Origin: Onthophagus taurus
Taxonomy: Eukaryota; Arthropoda; Insecta; Coleoptera; Scarabaeidae
Length of the DNA: 64,000 bases
Assembly (NCBI RefSeq): GCF_036711975.1
Contig: NC_091972.1
Location: 39,065,001-39,129,000, forward strand
Direction of reading: 5' to 3'
Position 1 is the stretch's first letter, and the number at the start of each line of letters is the position of its first letter. Below the pieces are notes generated by a model. It worked only from the letters and a program-made list of their open reading frames with translations, did no database searches and had not been told where the DNA came from. Shown here piece after piece: positions 54,000-63,549 of the stretch. Both the position numbers and the translations under genes were made by a program.

Positions 54000-55412
54000 T
54001 TGGAAAATCCATGATGGACAAGAAATAATAAGATAGAAGAAATAATTACATCACATATGGGGATTTTATTGCCTTTGATATGTTTATAGTCTAGTTTTTT
54101 TCCAAGGTACATATTATATTCTTTACATGCTTTGATTATGATGTTATCTTCTTTTTTTCAATTAACAGATGCACCGTCTATTAATTTTCTTGTCATATAC
54201 TCAAGGACGTCCTCGTTCTGGGCCACTACCACTTGGTGATCTGCCAAATATAGGCTATACAGCATTATCCATTCTGCACGTATATATGAAACAATGTGCA
54301 GTCTTGCTAGAGGCTTTTTGTGATCTTAAAGCTTTCTGAACTTGCAACAACTTTTTTTAGTGATGGTATCGTATGCCTTGGTTAGATCAACAAATAGATG
54401 TGTTGCTCTTTTTGCAGCTACTTTCTATTCTGAGATTTGATTTGAACTGAAAATGTTATCCACGCTTCTTCCCGCTCTGATCCTCGCTTGTTTCTCTATT
54501 TCAAATGGCCCAATTCTTCCTGTATTCAGTTTTTCAATATGACTGTTAGACATCGGTAATTGTAACAGTTTTCCTGTCGCAATTTTTATGGATCGGTGTT
54601 ATCCATCCTTCTTTCCAAGCAAATTCACAAAATCTCAAAAGACAGTTCCCGCCCTTTCTAGCACTGAGTTGAGCATATTCTTTATTAACTCCAGGCCGCT
54701 TAAACGTTGTCTTTCATTTCTTTCACTGTTTTTACTTTATTATGGCTACAATTATTTCTGGCGGAGGCTCTTCTAATTTATATGTTGCTGGTGATCGTAT
54801 TAGGTCTTTGTTTTGGCAATTCTCTTTCATACTGTTCTTGTCAACCCAATACAGAAATAATTGGTATACTTAATTTTTTATTGTTGTAGTTTTTTAAGGA
54901 TCGCACTGCCTAGCCCGCCATTAAGACTAACGATCCTCATGGTTGTCTGTATAATTAATTTATTTTTTGACAAATTTTTTGATTTAAGCGTTTTTGATAT
55001 ACCTTTTATTTTATATCATTTTGTTTTTGTAGGTCTTTGTTTTTCGCCTAAGGCTTCGTTATCTGCTTACTGTGTTACGTTGAGGAGTTCAGAGTACATT
55101 TGCATTACATTTTTCCTTCTTTACATTTTTTGTATTTTTCCGTCTAGTCTTTTTTGGTATAAGTAGTTCATGCTGTCTTGTAGTATTCTATAGGTTCGTT
55201 TGATTTTTTCTCTTTTTTTGACTTTATATTGTTTGCGAGTTATCGTTAGCTGTTTCTTCTCTAAACCTGCCTACTGCTTCGCTGTTCTTGCGTTTAAATT
55301 CTAAAACTATTTATTCTCTGCCATAACCTAACGTACTTGAGATAGTGTGCAATGTGTTATATAAAATCTCTTTTTCTGCGGCCTTGGCATCATTTGTGTG
55401 AATTTTTAGGTT
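54000..55412 (-). pseudogene. RTE-like element relic in duplication unit 2
   Basis: Colinear with 49115-50785 at the DNA level (shared TTGCAGCTACTTTCTATTCT, TATCCATCCTTCTTTCCAAG and the GATGCCAAGGCCGCAGAAAA complement near 55370). Carries several deletions relative to unit 1. No usable frame remains. Confidence 0.7.
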
Positions 55413-55414
55413 TC

Positions 55415-55970
55415 ACAAAAAATTAAATTCCAAAAGTCCAGGAATATTATCATCGTGCAGGTTCTGACTTCCCAAAGATTCCTTCTCCATTCTACATAGG
55501 CCGTGTCTTCGATACATATGTACCTGGTGGTCGATCCACTTTGCTATCCCTAATAGCAAAGTTTCTTGGTCTTAGCGTTGAAAAGAAATTCTCATGAAGT
55601 TTTCGATTTTATTTCCAATGAAGTCGCCTTCATCCCTGTTATGTACCTTACACCCTCTGTAAATAAAATTTGTTGCCGAATAGCAAGAATCAAGTAAAAT
55701 TCGACTTTTGTGCAAATTCAAGAAACCCTAATTTTAACCGAGGTATCCACTTGCAAGAAATGCTCTCGAGAGAAGCTGTCGAGAGTATTTTTTTTGGTGG
55801 ACACGCATTTGAGAGTAACTATCAGAGAGTCCTCACCAACTTTCGGAGACTGAACAGGTTGAGACTTGTACTCAAGTGGACACGCACAATTTATCTATGA
55901 TGAGAGTAACTGTCAAAAAACGAACAAGGTTCGAATTTTGCTGCGAGTTTTCTCAATATAACACGTTTAA
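55415..55970. other. Unassigned; short unidentified coding-like stretch
   Basis: 55430-55600 plus reads KIPKVQEYYHRAGSDFPKIP, then FYIGRVFDTYVPGGRSTLLS and KFLGLSVEKKFS before a stop; composition looks protein-like but no family was recognised. The rest up to the MADF fragment contains CTCTCGAGAGAAGC-type sequence and no gene. Confidence 0.35.
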
Positions 55971-55972
55971 AG

Positions 55973-56145
55973 ATGACGCTTAAAAGAAAATAGTCCCAAG
56001 AAGACATATTTGAAATAATTGAAGTGTATGAAGAAAAATCAGTTCTTTGGAATACCAAATCTAAAGAGCATAGAAATCGGAAAGCGAGGGATGCAATTTT
56101 AACAAGTATTGGACAGAAATTTAAACGGGATTTATACCATTGGTA
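55973..56145 (+). pseudogene. MADF-domain fragment
   Basis: ATG at 55973: MTLKRK, a TAG stop where relatives have Trp, then SQEDIFEIIEVYEEKSVLWN and TKSKEHRNRKARDAI..IGQKF. The order (hydrophobic I..Y...LWN..S..H.NR..R) fits the MADF DNA-binding fold. MADF or Myb-like proteins are often encoded by Harbinger elements as well as by host genes. Truncated by the minisatellite at 56145. Confidence 0.6.
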
Positions 56146-56458
56146 ATATTTAGTCTTCTGACAACATAATTTGGTCTTCTGACAGTAAAATTAAGTCTTC
56201 TGCTAATAGTGTTTGGTTTTTTAGTAGTAGTGTGTAGTCTTCTGTAACAATATCTAGTCTTTCACTAGCAATACTTAGTCTTTTGCCAGCAATATCTAGT
56301 CTTCTACCAACAGTATTTCGTCTTCTGGTAGTAGTGTGAAGTCTTCTGGTTGCAACATCTAGTCTTTCATTAGTAATACTTAGTCTTCTGCCAGCAATAT
56401 CTAGTCTTCTACCAACAGTATTTCGTCTTCTGGTAGTATGAAGTCTTCTATAATTCAA
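56145..56458. repeat. 21-bp minisatellite with 105-bp higher-order unit
   Basis: Units of the type (T)AGTCTTCT(G/A)(C/G)(C/T)A..A..AT repeat every 21 bp. The block starting TCTAGTCTTCTACCAACAGT recurs at 56295 and 56400, 105 bp apart (five units). The minus strand is open for 102 codons (56150-56458) as a 7-residue repeat such as RRLDIAG and ERLDVAT. Confidence 0.85.
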
Positions 56459-56459
56459 T

Positions 56460-56679
56460 TTTCTAACACAGCAAATATATTTTGTAACTTCGACATGCAG
56501 TTTTAGCTTTCCCCAGCAAAGTTATTCATGTCGACCTATAGCTAATATAAAAAATTACCTACTAAATGCACTTGAATTAAGGTTATACACATTATTATAA
56601 AGAACTTTTGTAAATACATTTAAATTTTTATAATTACAACATAATTAAAACTATTTGAATTTGTTTAAATAAATAATGA
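56460..56679. other. No gene recognised
   Basis: AT-rich spacer between minisatellite and gypsy element; last bases ATGA are the gypsy target duplication (56676-56679). Confidence 0.5.
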
Positions 56680-56852
56680 TGTGGCAACTGGATATTGTGG
56701 GAGAAAAATAAAACACCACTTTTGGTTAAGAATCAATGTCTCTCTCTCACTGCTAGTTACACACTGCCAACTCTCACATGAAACACTCGCATCCCCTCTT
56801 TTTCCGCTCTCTTCTAGTTCGTAACCGGTAGTTAGGGGAATTTGATCCTACA
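56680..56852 (-). repeat. gypsy 3' LTR
   Basis: 173 bp against 249 bp for the 5' LTR. Two internal deletions explain the difference: about 53 bp before ACACCACTTTTGG, and about 23 bp between two TGCCAAC repeats. Otherwise nearly identical to the 5' LTR. Confidence 0.9.
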
Positions 56853-58411
56853 GATCGGCCATTCCTGATTTGGGAATCGCCCTCGATCCCATTTTGATTT
56901 TTTTCTAAGTCGTTCATCTTCGTTCCATGGTTTTCTTGTTCACTTTCATCTTGATCTTCATTGCTTCTTCCCTCTTCATTTTGAGACAACTCATAAATTT
57001 GATTTTCATTTAATTCTACTGTTTGGCCTTCTTCTTCTGATGTTACTTCATCCAAATAATCTTTCCAAGGTTTCATGAAATCCGCAGCGGTTGAAGTCTT
57101 CTTTGGGACTTCTGTCCTACCAACTCTCTCAACATCATATCGATCATGGTTTTTAACGGTTACAATCTTGTAAGGTCCCAAGAATTTTGATTTAAACTGA
57201 CCGCAATTTGCGAATTTGGTTCGTTTTATAGCAATGAGATCACCACACTTGTACTGTGTTGAAGATTTTCTCTTTTTATTAAATTGTTTTCTGTTTTCGT
57301 CTTGGATCTTCAGTATGTTTTCCTTTGCTAATTTTCTGGATTCTTCTCGGGTTTCTACAAAAGTTTGTAGGTATTCGTCCTCGATTATTTCCTTTAATCT
57401 GATATCGTCTTTGTGTTTCAAAGGTACTCCAAATAGGATTTCACCTGGACTAGTTCGAATACTTCTCTGATACGTTTTATTTAAGAATAGTTGCACTTTA
57501 CCGACATGTTTAAACCATGTTGACTCGTCATTGACAGTTAATTTAGTTAATATCGGTATTATTATACGGTTGATCCTCTCAACTTGTCCGTTGGCTCTTG
57601 GAACACCGGTAGTTATGTGGGTTAATTGAACATTTTCATCTCGACAATAAGCCCTGAACCTTTCTGCCGTGAAAGCTGTACTTTTATCGGTGACAATATG
57701 CTCGGGATTACCAAATATCATCTTCTGTTGTTCCAATTTGCTAATAGTTTTTTCTGTTGTAACAGTTTTGGTAGGATATAGCCACACAAATTTGGTAAAA
57801 CTATCAATGAATACCAGCAAATACGTGTAGCCCTTAGCCGTAGTTTCAAGTGGTCCTAGATGATCCATACGATAAGTTTGTAATGGAATTTCCTCTTTTG
57901 GGATTGGGTTTAAAAAACCTTCTTGCTTTCCGTATTTTCGCTCAGCCAGGATACATCTGATGCAGTTTTTAATACATTGTTCAATTTTTGATCTAAGTTT
58001 TGGAATCCAAAAATCACGTAAAATCATATCTTCAGTTTTTCTCATGGAAAAGTGCCCGTTATCTTCGTGCGTTCTCCTTATTATTTCCATTTGCATCTTA
58101 TTTGGTATTACAATCAAATCTATTCCCTGTACAGTTTTATACAATATTCCGTACTTCAACTGATAGTCTTCGTGTGGTTGATTATTTTCTAACAATTTCA
58201 TCACTGTCCTGACATACTCATCATCAGTTTGAGCTCGTTTCACCTGCTCTATTAATTCGGAATTAATGGTAACAGTTAAAATATTCCTTGAAAGAGCATC
58301 ACAATGCGCCATTTTTGTACCTGGTCTATGTTCAATTTCATATTGAAACTCTCCCAAAAACGTAGCCCATCTCGCTAGCTTAGGTGACAAATCATTTTTC
58401 CGCAAAGTCAT
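56774..58411 (-). pseudogene. gypsy RNase H end and integrase
   Basis: 545-residue frame starting within RNase H (MTLRKNDLSPKLARWATFLG, IEHRPGTKMAHCDALSRN). Integrase follows: zinc-binding region RRTHEDNGHFSMRKT with CIKNCIRC, core YRMDHLGPL (D1), VTDKSTAFTAERF (D2) and GVPRANGQVERINR (E), so the DD35E residues are present. The C-terminal domain has KYCGD-like YKCGDLIAIKR and FKSKFLGPYKIV. The tail overlaps the 3' LTR. Separated from RT by a break at 58412-58590. Confidence 0.92.
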
Positions 58412-59256
58412 GGATAACGCTGCGCAGTCAGTTAGATCCTGAACTTCTTCAAGGCTGCTATCACAGCTAATGTTTCAAGTTCGTAACTGCAATAATTTTG
58501 TTCTGCCGGAGTTGTTTTCTTACTCATGTAGTAAATAGGATGCATTTTGCAGTCTTCACCTTTTTGCAGAAATACTGCTCCATAACCAAGTTATGACGCA
58601 TCCGTGTGCAATTCAGTTACCGCTTCGGGATGATAAATTCCCAACACTGGTCTGCTAGACAATACATTTTTCAACGTTGCAAATGCAACCTCCTGTGGTG
58701 TTTCAAACTTGAATTTAATATTCTTACGCAGCAAATCGCTTAATGGTTTTGCAATGTATGTATAATCCCTAATAAATTTACGGAAATACCCCGTCAAGCC
58801 GAGAAAACTCTGTACCTGTTGAACAGTTGTGGGTTTTGGAAATCTTTGGGCAGCTAACGTTTTCTCCTCTGATGGTCTGATAAGGTTATACTCAATATAA
58901 TGTCCCAAATAGGTGATGTCTGTTTTGATCAGTTGACATTTTTTCCAATTTATTTGCAAACCATAACGTTCTGCCGTTTTTATTACACGGGTTAATCGAT
59001 CCATAGCTTGCTCTCCATCGGATGCCACTATTACAACATCATCTAAATAAGTTAGTACTTCCCCTTCTCTGATGTGTGTCCTGAAGACCGCATTGTTAAA
59101 GCGCTGAAAAACGGATGGGGAATTGCAGAATCCAAAAGGAGTTCTCAAGAATTTGTAATGGGCATCTGGAGTTAAAAATGAAGTATATTTCCTACTTTCT
59201 CGTTCCAAAGGTACGTGGAAAAATCCATTTTTTAGATCAAGTGTGCTAAACAGCAT
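58412..59256 (-). pseudogene. gypsy reverse transcriptase and RNase H start
   Basis: The minus frame 59256-58591 begins LFSTLDLKNGFFHVPL, then FLRTPFGFCNSPSVFQRFNN, VLTYLDDVVIVA (catalytic YLDD intact), LGLTGYFRKFIRDY and ELHTDAS, where an in-frame stop at 58591-58593 ends it. 58412-58590 continues as GYGAVFLQKGEDCKMHPIYY and SCELETLAV-like RNase H in a shifted frame, with an additional stop. Start truncated: upstream is 5' leader sequence, so the RT fingers are missing. Confidence 0.9.
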
Positions 59257-59319
59257 ATCTCAGGTTATCCAGTTGGTACTCTAATTAACCCGAGGGGTAA
59301 ACCGCTAGTTCAAATTTTG

Positions 59320-59480
59320 TACACCTACTTCCCCTTTGACAAATTATTCCTTATACTTCCTACTTATATTCCTAGTATTTCCCTGTACTTCCGTGTATTT
59401 CCTCATAATTCCTTATACTTCTCGATACTTCCCCGTACTTCCGTGTACTTCCCCGTAATTCCTCTTACATACTCGTACCG
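59320..59480. repeat. Subterminal TTCCCCGTACTTCC minisatellite, left end
   Basis: Imperfect 11-22-bp units of ACTTCCCCGTA/ATTCCTCGTA type next to the left terminal inverted repeat. Same units, inverted position, at 62600-62790. Confidence 0.8.
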
Positions 59481-59628
59481 CCTCTCCCTTCGGACAGCAT
59501 ATCCACGTGTGTATTTAAGTAAAACACCCAAATAAAAGTCAATAAAAATTAACATATATTCTTTGGCAAATAAAAACATTGAGTTTTTCTATATAAAAAC
59601 AGAAAATAATAATACTGACAAAACAGAT

Positions 59629-61199
59629 TTAAAGCTTTTTATCATTTTGTTTGAAAGCTTTGTATAATTTCTTTATTTCTACATCATCATGTCTGCTAAT
59701 TTGAAATATGCCGTTACCAAGTAAATTAATGGGACCGTAAAATACATACTCTTCATCTACAACCGCGATGTCTGGTGTTTTCGGCCATACAAAAAAATCC
59801 AGCCACGGACAAATAGCCACGGACAAAACATATCAGAATGAAAATTGTTACTTCGAAATATGCATACAAGTTTTATCAAATAGTGTGCATTTAGTTCTAC
59901 ACAGAGGTAGGCGTTTAAAGTGATGAAATTATCGGTTAGTTTATATGTTTTGTGTTCTTTTATCCAATATCTCCATATGCGGAAGTAAAACACAGCGTAC
60001 CAAATATAATACAGTCGTTTTTCTAAAGATATGTTTTTATTTAAGAATGCGTTTAATATGTACACAGCGTACCAAATATAATACAGTCGTTTTTCTAAAG
60101 ATATGTTTTTATTTAAGAATGCGTTTAATATGTAACTGATGACTTTCAAATACGAGATTGTGCCTTCTGAACCTTCTACGTTCTTCGGCAATTCCAATAC
60201 TTCTAAGGATGTAATTTTTTCCACTGATTTGAAGTTCATTCGGTCTGTTGGATTTAGATCGGAAATCGTTAAAAAATGTTTGTCTTTTGGTTGATTCTTC
60301 ACTAGTTCTTCAATATGCGTTACGGATATAGTAAAATTTCCTATCTGCAAATAAATGTTGGCTTTAAGTAGGGGATTTCGTAGTTTAGTTCCGATATGAA
60401 CTTCGTCTTGTGTAAAACATTACCAGTTTTCAGGGTTAAATTCATTGTCTATGGGTATTTGAAACCACAGCCAATTAGGCTCCTGCGTTTGTTTGAAAGG
60501 AAGTTTTGCTCTTATACGCATAGACTTTAGAAGCCGCGTATCTCCATCAGAGGAGTAACCCAATATTTTTATTCCATAACGACTAGCTTCCTTTTCTAAA
60601 TATTTCCATCGTTGAAGAACGTCTTTGTATATAAATGTGTTGTCAGTGCCATATACTGATAAACAATAAGCTGGTGCGTTTTGACACAGCGGTTGCGCCA
60701 TTATCACGTAGGCGCAGTTGCCCTTAGGACAATTTAGGAAATATTCCTGCATAACTCTTGATGAAGTCGCCAAATATGCATCTGTTACAGGCAAACCATT
60801 TCTAAGTGGCAGAGAAAATCCCATCACCGTATTGTTTCTAGAATTGTATTCAACTTTTCCCGTTATTCTGGTGGCGTCTTCAGCAATCCAAACAATCGAG
60901 GGAAGATTCCTTTCGACCAGAAAAACTTTAAGATTGGCAAAGTCGAAACTGCCTTCATCAAAATACTTATTCTGATTGTTAACATATCTATTCAGGGTCG
61001 AAATTCTTGGGAGTGCGCCCTTTAAATTTGTATAAAGGACTTCATACAAAAGTCTACCACCAATGTAAAATAAATAAAGACTAAATTTTTTAATAACGTC
61101 GTCAAAAGTGTGTTTATATTTTGAACGTTTTGTATTTTTTAGGGAAATTTCACAAAGAATTTTTAGCAACCCTGTCACACTCTTTCTCGCATTTTTCAA
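59629..61199 (-). pseudogene. Transposase-like protein of TTAA element, C-terminal part
   Basis: 61199-60420: KYKHTFDDVIKKFSLYLFYI, LPRISTLNRYVN, LPSIVWIAEDATRITGKVEY, VMGFSLPLRNGLPVTDAYLA, AYVIMAQPLCQNAPAYCLSV, YGTDNTFIYKDVLQRW, ILGYSSDGDTRLLKSMR. A TAA stop at 60417-60419 follows NPENW, and the same frame continues CFTQDEVHIGTKLRNPLLK and (60350-59757) HFLTISDLNPTDRMNFKSVE, KRLYYIWYAVFYFRIWRYW, NAYLCVELNAH. A frameshift near 59826 leads to the last 65 residues. Asp residues in IAEDATR and SSDGDTR may be catalytic. A 72-bp exact tandem duplication (59991-60134) repeats 24 residues in frame. Family not identified. Confidence 0.7.
59991..60134. repeat. Exact 72-bp tandem duplication in transposase-like gene
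   Basis: CACAGCGTACCAAATATAAT begins both copies at 59991 and 60063. 72 bp keeps the frame, adding a second YILNAFLNKNISLEKRLYYI segment. No mismatch noticed, so very recent. Confidence 0.9.
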
Positions 61200-61498
61200 T
61201 GAGAAATCGCTTTCCCCTCTAATTTTAAGAGTATCATCGATCTGATTAATTATTTCGGGATTAGCAGATAAAACATTTGTTGCGTCGTTTAGTAAAGAAA
61301 AAAAGTCTGTTATAAACAGTTGATTATTGTCAATATTGTCTCTTTTGCGTTTAGATCTTTCACTTCTTCCGTACTTTTCTAATTTCCATTTTGAAGAGCT
61401 AGTCTGGGGAGAATTATTACGAGTAACAATTTTTCGTGTAGGAACTCGTGTAAGGGTGTCAGTCGAGATTTCGGTCTTTGTTGGAGTTACACACTCGG

Positions 61499-62341
61499 TT
61501 ACGCCGATTGATACTTCCTCGGATACTTCTGAAGAAACATTTTTTTATCGGTTTCCGAGGCGGTTTCATTAAAGTAAATATTTTCAATACTCTTCAGACA
61601 TTCATGATGAGATGTGTCAGTACGGTCAACAGGTGTTACGGAAATATTTTCTAGTATAATAATCTTTTGTGAATTATTTTCAACTGAAGAACTTGCACGT
61701 GAAGAACACGGATTTGGGTTCAACGTAAAATAATCAGTAATTGATGTTTCCTTGCGTTTACTTTCAACAATAGTTGCCGGTGCATTAATTTGATCGTTCG
61801 TGCACGAAAAATGTATATCTAATCCTTTTTGAATTTTTAGGCTTATACCATTACATTTTGATTCACATATTAACCATTTTGTTCCTGACTAACTTTTGTT
61901 TTAAGCCAGCACTTAAGAGCTTTTAATATAACGCACTTTTCTGTTTCCTGATCTGTAGCTGCAGTCTCACTTAATGGTTGTGCTGAGGGGGGTGGTAATG
62001 TCTGCTCAGAAATGTTTTCAGTTATGTCGGTTTGCGTAGACTGAGTCTGGAAATTTGGAAATTAAAACTATTTGTTTTTTCGTGCCAGATAGCAATTTAA
62101 ATTGCTGCGGATTATTTTTAAAAATCCCGGAAAACAAATTTTTTTCTTCCAAAGTTAGTAATTCATGGTAGTCATTTCTAATAAATGCTTCTATTTTTTC
62201 TAGATCATTTTCGTCAATCGTGCCAAGCAGCACCTCATTATCAAATCCGCTAATAATAAGAATTTCCTTAACATTTGCATTTAATTGAAATTGTAGAAAA
62301 TTTTCGGCCTCTTGAAAACAGCGATAGCGATTTGCCGTCAT
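61499..62341 (-). pseudogene. N-terminal part of TTAA-element protein(s)
   Basis: 62341-62018 (107 aa) begins MTANRYRCFQEAENFLQFQL and includes ELLTLEEKNLFSGIF. 61723-61499 (74 aa) includes KIIILENISVTPVD and ECLKSIENIYFNE, ending KMFLQKYPRKYQSA. These lie upstream of the 61199 frame on the same strand. Introns or frame breaks could join them, but none could be fixed. No domain recognised. Could be a second element protein rather than part of the transposase-like one. Confidence 0.4.
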
Positions 62342-62599
62342 CCTGGCGCCTAATATAAAACAGAATTTACGAGCGAATTTAGTACCATCGACTCTTCACG
62401 ATATGTTAATATAAATTTAAATTTTAATATGATACTCATTCAATCTTACCTTTGAATGAAAACGATGCTTCTACTAGTAACAATTCACACACCCTTTATG
62501 AAACAGAAACTGCGCACCTAATACTAGATCTAGCTTGTTTATGGAACATCGTAACTTCGATCGTTAGATATCGTGTTTAATCGTGTTCGATCGTGTTTC

Positions 62600-62790
62600 A
62601 ATATATCCCCAAATTTCCCTAAATAATTTCCCGTACTTCCCCAAACTTCCTCGATAATTCCCCGTAATTCCTTGTACTTCCCCGTAATTACTCGCATCTC
62701 CCCATAATTCCCCAGACTTCCCCGTAATTCGTCGAACTTCCCCATAATTCCTCCGCATTTCCCCTATTTTGTACACCTACTTCCCCAGCG
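62600..62790. repeat. Subterminal TTCCCCGTAATTCC minisatellite, right end
   Basis: Mirror of 59320-59480. Open frames on its minus strand (repeating GKYGEL/GNYGE-like residues) are by-products of the repeat. Confidence 0.8.
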
Positions 62791-62836
62791 GTTTACCCCT
62801 CGAATTAACCAGAATCCCGGTTGAGCCCCCAAAATT

Positions 62837-63085
62837 TGTGGAAACTGGATATTGTGGGAGAAAAATAAAACACGCACACACAATAAATCGATATTTAGTT
62901 CTTTACTATAACCTCAAAAATACACCACTTTTGGTTAAGAATCAATGTCTCTCTCTCACTGCTAGTTACACACTGCCAACCACAGAGTAATCTGTGCTGC
63001 CAACTCTCACATGCAACACTCGCATCCCCTCTTCTTCCACTCTCTTATAGTTCGTAACCGGTACTTAGGGGAATTTGATCCTACA
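62837..63085 (-). repeat. gypsy 5' LTR
   Basis: 249 bp, fuller than the 3' LTR. Preceded on the element strand by target ATGA and followed by TTTTGGGGGCTCAACCGGGA. Includes AATAAA-type sequence (AAAATAAAACAC on plus is in the other strand) and a CACAGAGTAATCTGTG palindrome near 62982 that is deleted in the other LTR. Confidence 0.9.
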
Positions 63086-63089
63086 ATGA

Positions 63090-63549
63090 TGTAAGTGTAT
63101 CATTGCTCGAAGGACCAGAAAAAATGTTTTTAATTCACTCAATAATGAATGTCTATTGTAACGAAGAAATAACTTTTAGGATTTTTTTGATAATGAACAA
63201 TCAATAAATGTTGTTTTGTTTTTTACAATTCCAATAAGCACTCTATTTTTTAAACTATTAATTTGAATAATGATTAATAAGTGAAATATAAATTTTTAAA
63301 CATTCCTTAATAAATGAAATATGAATTTTAAACAAAATGAAATATGATAAATTTCATGATATTTAAACAGTTAGAATACGTATAATTTCGCATAATTGGT
63401 TGTGCGTTTTTGTGCGACACGTGAAACATTGCATGTCTTATTAATTTTCTCAATTGACGATATTACATAATATCACTTCACTTTTGCAAGTTTATTTCTC
63501 AATTTCTTTCGTATTGTATTAAGCATCCGAATAACAAGCAGCTCTTATA
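63090..63549. other. UGT-F 5' region
   Basis: AT-rich. The last 100 bp share ATAATATCAC, TTTCTCAATTTCTTT, TTGTATTAAGCAT and CTCTTATA with the UGT-D/E 5' flanks, so these probably form a common proximal promoter. Confidence 0.5.

Larger units (their letters stand above)
50932..55412. repeat. Segmental duplication, unit 2 (UGT-E unit)
   Basis: Tandem copy of 44145-50785. Starts ACCATCACCACTAACTTGTA. UGT coding parts are nearly identical to unit 1, whereas the RTE relic is more diverged and has deletions. Lacks the 46883-48165 insertion. Confidence 0.85.
59289..62804 (-). mobile_element. TTAA-target DNA transposon with 3.5-kb body
   Basis: TTAA lies on both sides (59285-59288 and 62805-62808). 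The ends are inverted copies: CCCGAGGGGTAAACCGCT at 59289 and, read from the right, TTCGAGGGGTAAACCGCT. Both ends then carry TGTACACCTACTTCCCC and a minisatellite of TTCCCCGTAATTCC/GTACTTCCCC units (59320-59480 and 62600-62790). The interior encodes a multi-part minus-strand protein (62341 to 59629). TTAA targets are known for piggyBac and Kolobok; the protein does not look like piggyBac transposase. Inserted in the gypsy element. Confidence 0.85.
56680..63085 (-). mobile_element. Ty3/gypsy LTR retrotransposon, deleted and invaded
   Basis: Minus strand. LTRs at 62837-63085 (5') and 56680-56852 (3'), flanked by ATGA (63086-63089 and 56676-56679). LTRs start TGTAGGATCAAATTCC and end in ACA on the element strand. 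The primer-binding region TGGGGGCTCAACCGGGATTC follows the 5' LTR. Gag, protease and the start of RT are missing; RT, RNase H and integrase remain in two broken frames. A DNA transposon (59289-62804) sits between the primer site and RT. Confidence 0.93.

Noticed and set aside
62539..62776. ORFs of 68-70 codons within the TTCCCC minisatellite
   Set aside because: They are translations of a simple tandem repeat and open in more than one frame.
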